From assembly GCF_015752285.1 (NCBI RefSeq), contig NZ_JADOUY010000002.1, positions 310,001 to 374,000 of the forward strand: a stretch of 64,000 bases of DNA, given 5' to 3'. Below, piece after piece: positions 17,247-25,987 of this stretch. How positions within the stretch are numbered: the first letter of the stretch is position 1; each line of letters begins with the position of its first letter. The notes beneath the pieces are model-generated. The model saw nothing but the letters and a program-made list of their open reading frames with translations, ran no database searches and was not told where the DNA came from. Made by a program: the position numbers and the translations under genes. The DNA is from Mycetocola_A sp015752285. GTDB taxonomy: Bacteria; Actinomycetota; Actinomycetes; Actinomycetales; Microbacteriaceae.

Positions 17247-17924
17247 TCAGGTCGTCGATCGCAGAAGATCGCGTCTGCCAGGGATGCCATCGGCGCCGAC
17301 CCACGCGCCATCCCGCTGGATCTCGAACGCGCGGAATGCGCACGGGATCCCGTGCGCCGCCATCAGGTCGGCGGAGTCCATCAGCTGGAAGTGCAGGTGG
17401 GGAGACGTCGAGTTGCCCGTGTGACCGATCCGGCCGACCAGTTCCCCTGCCGCGACCTGCTGACCGGTCGCCACGTCGACCGTCCCCGGCGCGAGGTGGG
17501 CGAATCCGGCGAACAGCGTCCCGAACCGGAGTAGGACGTGGTTGCCGAGAATGAACGGGATCCGGTCGGGCCTGAATGTGAAGCCGTTCCACGCCATACG
17601 GGCGACCTCCCTGACCGGATGTATCCAGGTGCGCTCCGGCATCCCGTCGACGGCGGAGACGACCACGGCGTCGACCGGAGAATAGATCGCTGCTCCCCAC
17701 GCGTAGCACTCCCGGGTTCTGACACCCGCGACGGCAGTGCGTGCCGGACTCCCCGGGTGGTAGCTCCCCCGCGCGTCGACACGGAGAAAATCGTAGGCGA
17801 ACCGCTGGCCGAGCAGGTCGGTCCCGTGGCTCGGCACGCGAGTGGCCGGCGTCGTCACCGCACGCCAGCCGTCTCCGCGCAATGGGAAGTCGACGACGAC
17901 CGGGTGCTCGGTGAAGTTCGCCAT
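17247..17924 (-). CDS. M23 (LytM-type) metallopeptidase family protein
   Basis: The 225-residue protein has both zinc-binding signatures of M23 peptidases: HxxxD-type SHGTDLLGQRFAYDFL and the HxH motif in GNSTSPHLHFQLMDS. Glycine-rich segments GQQVAAGELVGRIGHTGN are typical of the fold. Members usually cut peptidoglycan cross-bridges, but this one has no signal peptide, membrane helix or cell-wall binding domain from the chosen ATG at 17924. A start 27 codons upstream is possible and would not add a convincing signal either. It is a single gene, convergent with the flavoprotein gene. Confidence 0.82.
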   Translation of the reverse strand: MANFTEHPVVVDFPLRGDGWRAVTTPATRVPSHGTDLLGQRFAYDFLRVDARGSYHPGSPARTAVAGVRTRECYAWGAAIYSPVDAVVVSAVDGMPERTWIHPVREVARMAWNGFTFRPDRIPFILGNHVLLRFGTLFAGFAHLAPGTVDVATGQQVAAGELVGRIGHTGNSTSPHLHFQLMDSADLMAAHGIPCAFRAFEIQRDGAWVGADGIPGRRDLLRSTT

Positions 17925-18007
17925 GGCCCAGAGCGTACTCGCGTCGATCAGTCGGGTGAACACCGGACAGACAGAATGCCGAACGCACAGAAAGCCTGCA
18001 GACACAG

Positions 18008-18039
18008 AACGCCCGTCCCACCGGTGTGGAACGGGCGTT
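18008..18039 (-). terminator. Hairpin terminator after nusB
   Basis: A nine-base-pair stem, AACGCCCGT paired with ACGGGCGTT, with a 14-base loop lies 12 bases past the nusB stop. The T-run that follows is weak (TTCTGTGT), so this is a probable rather than certain intrinsic terminator. Confidence 0.6.
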
Positions 18040-18050
18040 GAGCGGCCGTC

Positions 18051-18464
18051 TCAGCCGTTGGCCTGTGCGATCTTTCCGAGCAGTCCGTTGACGAAGCCGG
18101 CTGAGTCGTCCGTCGACAGTGTCTTCGCGGATTCGACAGCCTCATCGATGGCGACGGCTGCAGGGATCTCATCGTTGAACAGGATCTCCCACACGCCGAT
18201 CCGCAGGATCGCGCGGTCGACGGCAGGCATCCGCGCCAGGGTCCAGCCCTGCGCGTAGGTCTCGATCTGCTCGTCGATCTCTTCGGTGTTGTCGATGATC
18301 CCGTCGACGATATCGCGAGCATAGAGCCAGGATGCTTCCCGCTGGGGTTCGCTCGCAGCCCGCTGCGCCTCGACGCTCAGGGCGTCGCGGAGCGGCAGGT
18401 CGCGGAGGTCGGCACCATAGAGGATGTCGAGAGCCCGTTTACGGGCTTTGCTGCGGGCGCTCAC
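18051..18464 (-). CDS. nusB: Transcription antitermination protein NusB
   Basis: The 137-residue protein begins MSARSKARKRALDILYGADL, the typical NusB opening. With NusE (S10) it binds boxA RNA in rRNA leaders. The later segments RMPAVDRAILRIGVWEILFN and IPAAVAIDEAVESAKTLSTD are family signatures. Its start overlaps the efp stop by one base, so efp and nusB are co-translated; a terminator follows. Confidence 0.95.
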   Translation of the reverse strand: MSARSKARKRALDILYGADLRDLPLRDALSVEAQRAASEPQREASWLYARDIVDGIIDNTEEIDEQIETYAQGWTLARMPAVDRAILRIGVWEILFNDEIPAAVAIDEAVESAKTLSTDDSAGFVNGLLGKIAQANG

Positions 18465-19027
18465 TAGTCGTTGACGCGGCCCATGTAGTCACCGGTGCGG
18501 GTGTCGACCTTGACCTTGGTGCCCTGTTCGAGGAACAGCGGAACCTGGATCTCGTATCCGGTCTCGACGGTGGCAGGCTTGGTGCCGCCAGTGGAGCGGT
18601 CGCCCTGCAGGCCGGGCTCGGTGTAGGTGATCTCGAGCACGACGGATGCCGGCAGTTCGACGTACAGCGGATTGCCGTTGTTGAGTGCGACAGTGACCGA
18701 CTGGTTCTCGAGCATGAAGTTGGCGGCATCGCCGACGACAGTTGCCGGAACCGTGAGCTGGTCGTAGTCGGCGACATCCATGAACACGAATGCTTCGCCG
18801 TCGTTGTACAGGTAGGTGAAGTCGCGGCGGTCGACGTTCTCGATCTCGATCTTCGTGCCGGCGTTGTACGTGCGGTCGACGGTCTTGCCCGAGACGACGT
18901 TCTTGAGCTTGGTACGGACGAAAGCGCCGCCCTTGCCCGGCTTGACGTGCTGGAATTCGATGACGTTCCAGAGCTGGCCGTCGATGTTGAGGACGATTCC
19001 GTTCTTGATGTCGGCGGTAGATGCCAT
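18464..19027 (-). CDS. efp: Translation elongation factor P
   Basis: The 187-residue protein has the three beta-barrel domains of EF-P and rescues ribosomes stalled at polyproline. The tip loop is VKPGKGGAFVRTKLKN with the key Lys at K32; no modification genes (epmA/B) are visible nearby, as expected for actinobacteria. Domains II-III include DRRDFTYLYNDGEAFVFMD and the C-terminal VDTRTGDYMGRVND. It is separated from aroQ by 95 bases. Confidence 0.97.
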   Translation of the reverse strand: MASTADIKNGIVLNIDGQLWNVIEFQHVKPGKGGAFVRTKLKNVVSGKTVDRTYNAGTKIEIENVDRRDFTYLYNDGEAFVFMDVADYDQLTVPATVVGDAANFMLENQSVTVALNNGNPLYVELPASVVLEITYTEPGLQGDRSTGGTKPATVETGYEIQVPLFLEQGTKVKVDTRTGDYMGRVND

Positions 19028-19122
19028 GAAGAGGGGGTTCCGTTTCAGTGGGAAGAGGTTCGGCCCGACCGGGCCGTCCGGACGAGTTTACCCGCAGGGG
19101 CGACGAGGCGCCAAAGAGAGCG

Positions 19123-19566
19123 TCAGCGGCTGAATGAGAGAGCCGCGAGCGCCAGGCGATAGGAGTCGAATCCGAAGCCGGCGATGACCCCGGTCGCGAC
19201 CCCGGAGATGACACTCGTGTGGCGGAAGACCTCACGGGTATGCGGGTTGGTGATGTGCACCTCGATGAGGGGCAACCCGGCCTTCGATACGAGAGCAGCG
19301 GCATCCCTCAGCGCGTAGCTGTAGTGGGTGAACGCGGCCGGGTTGAGGATGACGGGCGAACCGGAATCGACCGCCTCGTACAGCCAGCCGATGAGTTCGG
19401 CCTCGTCGTTGGTCTGACGGAGATCGATGGCGATGTTGTCAGGGGCGACGGCGGTGAGAAGCGCGCGCAGGTCGTCGAGGTCGCCCGAGCCGTAGACATC
19501 GGGTTCGCGGCTCCCGAGGCGTCCGAGGTTCGGGCCGTTGAGAACGTATATCGTCTGCGAGCTCAT
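19123..19566 (-). CDS. aroQ: 3-dehydroquinate dehydratase, type II
   Basis: The 147-residue enzyme makes 3-dehydroshikimate. It shows LNGPNLGRLGSREPDVYG (catalytic Tyr at Y25), NPAAFTHYSYALRDA and the active-site His segment IEVHITNPHTREVFR, all type II hallmarks. It lies three bases after aroB and closes the aroC-aroK-aroB-aroQ run. Confidence 0.95.
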   Translation of the reverse strand: MSSQTIYVLNGPNLGRLGSREPDVYGSGDLDDLRALLTAVAPDNIAIDLRQTNDEAELIGWLYEAVDSGSPVILNPAAFTHYSYALRDAAALVSKAGLPLIEVHITNPHTREVFRHTSVISGVATGVIAGFGFDSYRLALAALSFSR

Positions 19567-19569
19567 GGT

Positions 19570-20646
19570 TCAGGAGCCTACTTCCTGGTAGGCGGCAAAG
19601 AGCAGGGCTGTCTCAGGACCGGCCAGAACGGTGGGCTTCGCGAGATCGTCGAGCACGATGAATCGCAGCATCCCTGCACGCGCCTTCTTGTCGCGCTGCA
19701 TGGTGGCGAGGAGCGTGTTCCAGCGCCCGACGGGGTATTCCGTCGGAAGCGACAGCGAATCGAGGATGCTCCTGTGCCGATCGGCGACAGCGTCGGGCAG
19801 CCGTCCGGCGAGCCGGGAGAGCTCAGCGGCGAACATCATGCCGACAGCGACGGCTGCTCCATGACGCCACTGGTAACGCTCCGCGTGCTCGATCGCGTGA
19901 CCGAGGGTGTGGCCGTAGTTGAGGATCTCGCGGATGCCGCCCTCCTTGAAATCTTCGCTGACCACGCGTGCCTTGAGGGCGATGGACAGTTCGACGACCC
20001 GGCGGAAGGCATCCGTCGTCGGGTCGGTGACCGCGTCGACGTCGGCCTCGATCAGGTCGAGGATCTCGGGCTCGGCGATGAAACCGCACTTCACGATCTC
20101 GGCGAACCCGGCGAGGATCTCGTTCCTCGGGAGGGTGGAGAGCAGATCAAGGTCGACGATCACACCAGCGGGCGCGTAGAACGACCCGACGAGGTTCTTA
20201 CCCTCGTTCGTGTTGATCCCCGTCTTGCCGCCGATCGCGGCATCGACCATCCCGGCGACCGAGGTCGGAACCTGGACGAGTCGGACCCCGCGCAGCCAGG
20301 TGGCTGCGACGAAACCGGCGACGTCGGTGGTCGCTCCCCCGCCGAAGCCGATAACGGCGTCTGTGCGGGTGAAGTCGGCCTGGCCCATGATCTGCCAGCA
20401 GAAAGCCGCCACCTCGACCCGTTTGCCGGTTTCGGCATCCGGGATTTCGGCGAGGAGCACCTGATAGCGGTCGGCGAGGCTTTCACGCAGTTTCTCGGCA
20501 CGGGCTCCGAGAGTCGGCGGGTGCACGAGCAGGATCTTGGCGACGTCGTCACCGAGCACAGCGGGGATGCGGTCGAGGATGCCGCGGCCCACCTCGACGG
20601 AGTAGGCGTCTGCCCCGGTGACCTCGATGGTGGTGATGGCAGTCAT
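19570..20646 (-). CDS. aroB: 3-dehydroquinate synthase
   Basis: The 358-residue NAD- and metal-dependent enzyme converts DAHP to 3-dehydroquinate. It contains the NAD-binding GFGGGATTDVAGFVAATWLR, the TSVAGMVDAAIGGKTGIN segment, and the metal-ligand stretch LNYGHTLGHAIEHAE. Its start overlaps the aroK stop by four bases. Confidence 0.97.
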   Translation of the reverse strand: MTAITTIEVTGADAYSVEVGRGILDRIPAVLGDDVAKILLVHPPTLGARAEKLRESLADRYQVLLAEIPDAETGKRVEVAAFCWQIMGQADFTRTDAVIGFGGGATTDVAGFVAATWLRGVRLVQVPTSVAGMVDAAIGGKTGINTNEGKNLVGSFYAPAGVIVDLDLLSTLPRNEILAGFAEIVKCGFIAEPEILDLIEADVDAVTDPTTDAFRRVVELSIALKARVVSEDFKEGGIREILNYGHTLGHAIEHAERYQWRHGAAVAVGMMFAAELSRLAGRLPDAVADRHRSILDSLSLPTEYPVGRWNTLLATMQRDKKARAGMLRFIVLDDLAKPTVLAGPETALLFAAYQEVGS

Positions 20647-21155
20647 GAGTGTCCTTCCGCCCAGGCGGCGATCCGGTCGGCGATGCGTTCGATCGGCTCG
20701 CTCGAGGTGTCGAATGTGATGGTGGCCAGTCGTTCGTAGATCGGCCGTCGTTCGTCGTAGATGCGCTGCCAGTCGCCGGTGCCGTTGGCGAGAAGTGGCC
20801 GCTTGTCTGTGCGGATCCGGGCGGCGACTGCCTGCGCGCTGACGGTCAGGAGGACGACGGTGTGGCCGGCAAGGTCCTGTTGGGTAGCCGGGTCGAGGAC
20901 AGCTCCTCCCCCGAGCGACACGATTGCCGGTTCCTGCAGGGCGGCCGAGACGGCTTCGCGCTCCAGCCTGCGGAACTCGGGCTCGCCGCGCTCGGCGAAA
21001 ATCCCGGTGATCGCACCGTGTTCGGCCACGATCCGTTTGTCGGTGTCGATGAACGGCACCTGGAGAGTGCGAGACACCCGACGACCGATCTTCGTCTTCC
21101 CTGCGCCCATCGGTCCGATCAGGACGAGGGGAAGCGGAAGGTGTTCCCCGGTCAC
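20643..21155 (-). CDS. aroK: Shikimate kinase
   Basis: The 170-residue kinase phosphorylates shikimate with ATP. The P-loop is GPMGAGKT at 14-21, followed by FIDTDKRIVAEHG (substrate-binding Asp), REAVSAALQEPAIVSLGGGA and the lid region IRTDKRPLL. It overlaps aroC and aroB by four bases on either side, indicating coupled translation. Confidence 0.96.
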   Translation of the reverse strand: MTGEHLPLPLVLIGPMGAGKTKIGRRVSRTLQVPFIDTDKRIVAEHGAITGIFAERGEPEFRRLEREAVSAALQEPAIVSLGGGAVLDPATQQDLAGHTVVLLTVSAQAVAARIRTDKRPLLANGTGDWQRIYDERRPIYERLATITFDTSSEPIERIADRIAAWAEGHS

Positions 21156-22363
21156 TGGAGTTCGGGAGCGGACTCCGTCGCGCTCTTCAGGCTCTCGGGA
21201 ATCGCGGCGAGGTACCCGTCGAGGTTGCGTTTGGTCTCCTCGACGGCGTCACCGCCGAACTTCTCGAGGACGGAGTTCGCGAGCACGAGCGCGACCATGG
21301 CCTCCGCAACGACACCGGCGGCGGGAACGGCACAGACATCCGAACGCTGGTGGTGCGCACCGGCGGCCTCGCCTGTGGCGATGTCGATCGTCCGCAACGA
21401 GTGCGGAACAGTGGCGATGGGTTTCATTCCCGCGCGCACGCGAAGCACGGTGCCAGTGCTCATCCCACCCTCGGTTCCTCCGGCCTTGTCGCTGGAGCGG
21501 ACGATCCGGTCGCCGAGCGCGAACAGTTCGTCGTGAGCGGCCGAACCGCGGCGGGTGGTGGTGAGGAAGCCGTCGCCGACCTCTACTCCCTTGATCGCCT
21601 GGATGCCCATGAGCGCCTGGGCGAGCTGGCCGTCGAGCCGCCGGTCCCAGTGCACGTGCGAACCGAGCCCTGGCGGAAGACCGTAGGCCAGGACTTCGAC
21701 GACACCGCCGAGGGTGTCGCCGTCCTTCTTGGCGTCGTCGACCTCGGCGACCATCAGGGCCGAGGTGGCCGGGTCGAAGCACCGCAAAGGATCGGCGTCG
21801 AGCCGGTCGACATCAGCGGGCGTCGGAAGAGGGTTGCCTTCCGGAACACGCACGGGACCGATTGAGAGGGTATGGCTGACCAGGGTGATGCCGAGCTCGG
21901 CCAGGAAGGAACGCGCGACGGCGCCGAGCGCCACGCGGGCGGCCGTCTCACGGGCGCTGGCTCGTTCGAGGATCGGCCTGGCTTCGTCGAAGTTGTATTT
22001 CTGCATGCCGACGAGGTCGGCGTGGCCGGGGCGGGGACGGGTCAGCGGGGCACTGCGTCCGCGGGACTTCTCGGTCTCCTCGACGGGCTCGGGGTTCATG
22101 ACCTCGACCCATTTCGGCCATTCGGTGTTGCCGATGCGGAGTGCGACCGGGCTGCCGAGGGTGAAACCGTGGCGCACGCCCCCGGAGACGGACAGCGCGT
22201 CTTCCTCGAACTTCATCCGGGACCCGCGACCGTAGCCGAGCTTGCGCCTGGCGAGATCCGCTCGGACGGCGTCGAGCGAGACGGGTACGCCGGCGGGAAG
22301 ACCCTCGACGATTGCAATGAGTTCCGGGCCGTGAGACTCTCCGGCAGTGAGCCAACGAAGCAT
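21152..22363 (-). CDS. aroC: Chorismate synthase
   Basis: The 403-residue FMN-dependent enzyme makes chorismate from EPSP. It begins MLRWLTAGESHGPELIAIVE, has RKLGYGRGSRMKFE, RPRPGHADLVGMQKYNF and ERASARETAARVALGAVA, all conserved signatures. It is the first gene of the aro run; 83 bases separate it from the divergent gene at 22447. Confidence 0.97.
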   Translation of the reverse strand: MLRWLTAGESHGPELIAIVEGLPAGVPVSLDAVRADLARRKLGYGRGSRMKFEEDALSVSGGVRHGFTLGSPVALRIGNTEWPKWVEVMNPEPVEETEKSRGRSAPLTRPRPGHADLVGMQKYNFDEARPILERASARETAARVALGAVARSFLAELGITLVSHTLSIGPVRVPEGNPLPTPADVDRLDADPLRCFDPATSALMVAEVDDAKKDGDTLGGVVEVLAYGLPPGLGSHVHWDRRLDGQLAQALMGIQAIKGVEVGDGFLTTTRRGSAAHDELFALGDRIVRSSDKAGGTEGGMSTGTVLRVRAGMKPIATVPHSLRTIDIATGEAAGAHHQRSDVCAVPAAGVVAEAMVALVLANSVLEKFGGDAVEETKRNLDGYLAAIPESLKSATESAPELQ

Positions 22364-22446
22364 GCTCCTATCCTTCCACAGCGGGTGGCCGCGCTCGGAC
22401 CGGGGACGCTAGCCTGCAGAGAAGCCCCGTCGACCCGATCGGATGA

Positions 22447-23184
22447 ATGGCAGAGAACATGGACATCCTCGTCACCGGAGGAACAGGCACGCTCGGTTCA
22501 CTCGTCGTCGACCGGCTGAGGTCGGTCGGCCACACCGTTCGGGTTCTCAGCCGTTCGCGGAAGCCCGGTGTCGTGACCGGGGACCTGCTGTACGGCGAGT
22601 CGCTCTCAGCAGCGGTCGCAGGCGTTGACTCCATCGTGCACTGCGCGACCGGGAGAAACGACGCTCGCGCGACCACGAACCTGCTTCGGGCAGCCGGCAG
22701 CGCCGGGGTTCCCCACATCGTCTACATCTCCATCGTCGGCATCGATCGCATCCCCTTCGTGTACTACCGCCAGAAACTGCGGGCCGAAGCAGTTCTCTCC
22801 GGCAGTGGGCTGCCGTTCACCATCCTCCGTGCCACCCAGTTCCACACCCTGCTCGCCGGAATCTTCGACGTTCAACACCGACTGCCTGTGCTGTTCGTCC
22901 CCGCCGTCCCGGTACAGCCGGTCGACGCCGCCGAGGTGGCTGATATCCTCGCTCTCCTCGCCACCGGGGAACCGGCCGGACGGGTGCCTGATGTCGGAGG
23001 GCCTGAGATACGCCCGGCGCAGGACTTCGCGCTGGAGTGGCAGCGCGCAGAAGGCGACAGCCGTCGTCAGGTGCTGCTACGTCTGCCCGGCGCCACCTTT
23101 CGTGCACTGCGCGCGGGGCACAACGTGGTTCGCGGGCTCCCGACCGGTTCGGGAACGTTCGGCACGTATCTCGCGTCGAGATGA
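22447..23184 (+). CDS. Atypical SDR / NAD(P)H-binding protein
   Basis: The 245-residue protein starts with the dinucleotide-binding motif DILVTGGTGTLGSLVVDRLR and continues with VDSIVHCATGR and LRATQFHTLLAGIF, features of NmrA-like or atypical short-chain dehydrogenase proteins. No catalytic YxxxK is evident, so it may be a sensor or oxidoreductase of unknown substrate. The start is either 22447 or the second ATG at 22459 (preceded by GGCAGAG). It is inserted on the plus strand between aroC and aroE, nine bases from the end of aroE. Confidence 0.8.
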   Translation: MAENMDILVTGGTGTLGSLVVDRLRSVGHTVRVLSRSRKPGVVTGDLLYGESLSAAVAGVDSIVHCATGRNDARATTNLLRAAGSAGVPHIVYISIVGIDRIPFVYYRQKLRAEAVLSGSGLPFTILRATQFHTLLAGIFDVQHRLPVLFVPAVPVQPVDAAEVADILALLATGEPAGRVPDVGGPEIRPAQDFALEWQRAEGDSRRQVLLRLPGATFRALRAGHNVVRGLPTGSGTFGTYLASR

Positions 23185-23193
23185 CCGACGGGC

Positions 23194-24060
23194 TCAGGCG
23201 ATCGGGATGCCCGACGAGTCGAGACCGACGGATGCCAGCATGGCGTCGAGAACGGTGTCCTCGCCGTCGAGAGGCGCGAACGGATCGTTCGAGACGAAGA
23301 TCCGAATCTGGATGAGAGCCTGATGGACGAGCATCGAGAGTCCGTTCGCGACCGTGCCACCGGCGGCCTGCCACTGCGATGCGAGATCGCTCGGCCATGG
23401 CTCGTACGCGACCGCGAGCAAGGCGGCCCCCGTCAGAACGGCATCCGGGTAGACCACAGGCGCCGGCGCACTGCCGGGAAGAGTGTTGACCACGAGCTGC
23501 GGCACGGCACGGAGACCGATGTCGTCGAGGAGGCCGAGCTCGACCGTGAGACCCACCCGGCGACCCAGGTCGACGAGCGGCGCTGACTTCTGCGGGTCCC
23601 GTGCAAGGATCGACACGGACAGTGCACCGAGTTCAGCAGCGGCCACGACCGCACTCGCCGCGGTCGCGCCTCCGCCGAGGATCTGCACGTGGGTGGCCTC
23701 ACTGACGCCGACCGCAGCGAGCGACCGGACGATGCCAGCGACATCCGTGTTGTAGCCGAAGAGACGGCGTTCAGGACCCACTCCGGTGAAGCGGAGGGTG
23801 TTCACCGCGCCGGTGAGCTCAGCCAGGCGGTCACGGGAGTCCGCGAGCTCCCACGCTGCCGACTTGAGCGGCATCGTCAGAGAGAGACCGCGCCAGCCGT
23901 CATCGAGCCCGGCGACGATGCCAGCCAGGTCGGCGGCACCGACCTCCTGGGAGCCGTACTCCCAGGAGAGCCCGAGCAGGTCATAGGCGGTGCGGTGCAG
24001 CAGCGGCGACCTCGAGTGCGCGATCGGTGAGCCGAACACCGCGAGCCGCTCGGTGCTCAT
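23194..24060 (-). CDS. aroE: Shikimate dehydrogenase family protein
   Basis: The 288-residue protein reduces 3-dehydroshikimate with NADPH. It has the substrate-binding FGSPIAHSRSPLLHRTAYD, the catalytic Lys region LSLTMPLKSAAWELA, NTLRF and a nucleotide-binding loop ILGGGATAASAVVAAAE. The fuller frame adds ten codons upstream; I chose the ATG of MSTERLAVFG, which overlaps the mltG stop (TGATG). It lies apart from aroC-K-B-Q, separated by one plus-strand gene. Confidence 0.92.
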   Translation of the reverse strand: MSTERLAVFGSPIAHSRSPLLHRTAYDLLGLSWEYGSQEVGAADLAGIVAGLDDGWRGLSLTMPLKSAAWELADSRDRLAELTGAVNTLRFTGVGPERRLFGYNTDVAGIVRSLAAVGVSEATHVQILGGGATAASAVVAAAELGALSVSILARDPQKSAPLVDLGRRVGLTVELGLLDDIGLRAVPQLVVNTLPGSAPAPVVYPDAVLTGAALLAVAYEPWPSDLASQWQAAGGTVANGLSMLVHQALIQIRIFVSNDPFAPLDGEDTVLDAMLASVGLDSSGIPIA

Positions 24061-25499
24061 CAGCAGCCCTTGCCCGGGTTCTCCCGGCACCAGGTCCGCA
24101 GCTGCGCGACGGCCTGCTCGTGCTCGGCCACGGTATCGGTGAAAACCGTTTCTCCGGTGTCGAGGTTGACGGTGACGAAGAAGAGCCAGCTGCCATCGGC
24201 AGGCGCCATTGCGGCCGCGATGGCTGTGTCACCCGGGCTCGCGATCGGCCCGATCGGCAGCCCGGATCGGACGTAGGTGTTCCACGGATTGTCGGATTCG
24301 AGGGCCTCCTTGGTCGACCAGACGGATCCGGATTTGGTTGTGTCTGCGTACTGGGCAGTCGAGTCCATCTCGAGCTTCATGTCGACGGCGAGCCTGTTGT
24401 AGATGACCCGGCTGACCTTGAAGAAATCGTCGTCGAGGCGGGCTTCGCGCTGAATGATCGATGCGACGATGAGAACCCGCTCACGGTCGGCTTCGGGAAC
24501 AGCGGCGGAGTCCAGGGAGCTGATCGTGCGGTCGACGAGAACCTGGATGACCTGCTCGGCGGTCAGGCCAGGGTCGAAGGTGTACAGGGCAGGAAACAGC
24601 CACCCTTCGATGGAAGGAACAGTCGCAGGGATCCCGAACTGCGCCGGGTCTGCCGCTGCGGCTTCGAAGTCGGCGACGGGGATCTCGGTGCCGGCCGACA
24701 GCTCGGTGAAAATCTCGGCCCCGGTGATGCCTTCGCGCAAGAGAACGGTGCGTTCTTCCTTGTTCTCCGGGTCGAGGAGTGCATCGAGAGCGGACTGCGC
24801 ACTCATCTTCTTGGCCAGCCGATAGACGCCCGGCTGGAAGACGGGCTCGGCATCCTGCGCTACCAGCAGATCGTAGAAGGCCTCACTGGTTTTGGTGACC
24901 CCACTGTTCGTGAGCGTCTGGGCGATCGCCGTGCCATCGTCGCCAGCGACGATGGACACCATCACCTCGCCGCTTCCTGCACCTTCGTAGTCGTTGGGTT
25001 CTTCCCAGCCCATCACGGACCGGATCTGGGGCTCGAAGGTATTCCAGACGTAGAGGCCTCCCCCGCCGATACCGCCCACGAGGACGAGCACGACGAGCGC
25101 AGCGATCCAGCCGGTCTTCTTGCGCTTCTCGCGTGGAGGGTAGTCTCCCGAGGCCGATCGACGTGAGGCACGGTCACCCGCAGGAACGCCTGCGCGGACG
25201 GCCGCGCCGTCGGCATCCGGAGTCGCCGCGGCGGATCCTCCCCGTGCCGCCTGTTCACGGGCTTCGCGCCGCGATGCCGGGGCGGCGGCAGCTGCTGCCG
25301 GTGCGTCCTGGGATACTGTGTCCGACGTCGCGGGAGACACGGCGTCACTGCCTGACACGTCACTGCCTGATGCGGCAGTGGCCTTGGTCTGCTCGGTCGC
25401 GTCTGCGGCATCCGTCGTCCCGCGAGTGGCAGGAGTTTCGTCGTCTCCCGATCCGAAAATGGCGTCGAACGCGTCGTCGCGTGGCGTCTGTTCAGTCAC
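24060..25499 (-). CDS. mltG: Endolytic murein transglycosylase MltG
   Basis: The 479-residue protein has a long hydrophilic Ala/Thr/Asp-rich N-terminal cytoplasmic tail (about 1-128), one membrane helix (TGWIAALVVLVLVGGIGGGG) and an extracellular LysM-like plus YceG domain. The catalytic Glu lies in IVASIIQREARLDDDF, and YNTYVRSGLP-type sequence appears as NTYVRSGLPIGPIASPGD. It cuts nascent glycan strands and helps set their length. It overlaps ruvX by four bases and aroE by one. Confidence 0.94.
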   Translation of the reverse strand: MTEQTPRDDAFDAIFGSGDDETPATRGTTDAADATEQTKATAASGSDVSGSDAVSPATSDTVSQDAPAAAAAAPASRREAREQAARGGSAAATPDADGAAVRAGVPAGDRASRRSASGDYPPREKRKKTGWIAALVVLVLVGGIGGGGLYVWNTFEPQIRSVMGWEEPNDYEGAGSGEVMVSIVAGDDGTAIAQTLTNSGVTKTSEAFYDLLVAQDAEPVFQPGVYRLAKKMSAQSALDALLDPENKEERTVLLREGITGAEIFTELSAGTEIPVADFEAAAADPAQFGIPATVPSIEGWLFPALYTFDPGLTAEQVIQVLVDRTISSLDSAAVPEADRERVLIVASIIQREARLDDDFFKVSRVIYNRLAVDMKLEMDSTAQYADTTKSGSVWSTKEALESDNPWNTYVRSGLPIGPIASPGDTAIAAAMAPADGSWLFFVTVNLDTGETVFTDTVAEHEQAVAQLRTWCRENPGKGC

Positions 25500-25984
25500 T
25501 CCTGGGATCCTTCGTTCGTACTGATGAGGGAGCCGGGCGGCACGGTACTGCCGCGCTCCGCGTCGAGGGCGTGCTGCAAGATTATGACGGCCGCGATCTG
25601 ATCGACAATCCCGCGCGACCCCTTCTGCTTGCGCCCTGACGTGCGCAATGCAGAATTCGCTGAGACCGTCGAGAGTCGCTCATCGACGAGTCGCACCGGG
25701 ATCGTGGATGCCGTCGCGAGCTGTGTCGCGAAATTCACGGCGTCCTCTGTCGAGGCGGTGCGCGAACCGGAGAGCGCAAGCGGGAGCCCGACGACGATTT
25801 CGATCGGGTCGAGTTCCGCCGCGATCTGGAGGATCCGCCGGATATCTGCGTCGCCGGTTGCGGCGCGGGGAACCGTCTCAACCGGCGTCGCCAGCATGGC
25901 GTGGGCGTCTGACCTGGACACACCGATGCGTGCCTTGCCGACATCGATGCCGACCCGAACGCCCGTGCGCATCCCGAACGTCAC
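25496..25984 (-). CDS. ruvX: Holliday junction resolvase-like RuvX (YqgF)
   Basis: The 162-residue protein has the RNase H-like fold of YqgF: VGIDVGKARIGVSRSD at the start, EIVVGLPLALSG in the middle, and VRLVDERLSTVSANSAL containing the DERxxT motif. The family is linked to pre-16S rRNA processing. A start at an internal Met four codons in (MRTGVRVG) is also possible. It begins three bases after alaS and overlaps mltG by four. Confidence 0.92.
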   Translation of the reverse strand: MTFGMRTGVRVGIDVGKARIGVSRSDAHAMLATPVETVPRAATGDADIRRILQIAAELDPIEIVVGLPLALSGSRTASTEDAVNFATQLATASTIPVRLVDERLSTVSANSALRTSGRKQKGSRGIVDQIAAVIILQHALDAERGSTVPPGSLISTNEGSQE

Positions 25985-25987
25985 CGG

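Noticed and set aside
19219..20739. Open frame of 506 codons on the plus strand opposite aroQ and aroB
   Set aside because: Antisense shadow of two certain genes; no motif and no ribosome binding site.
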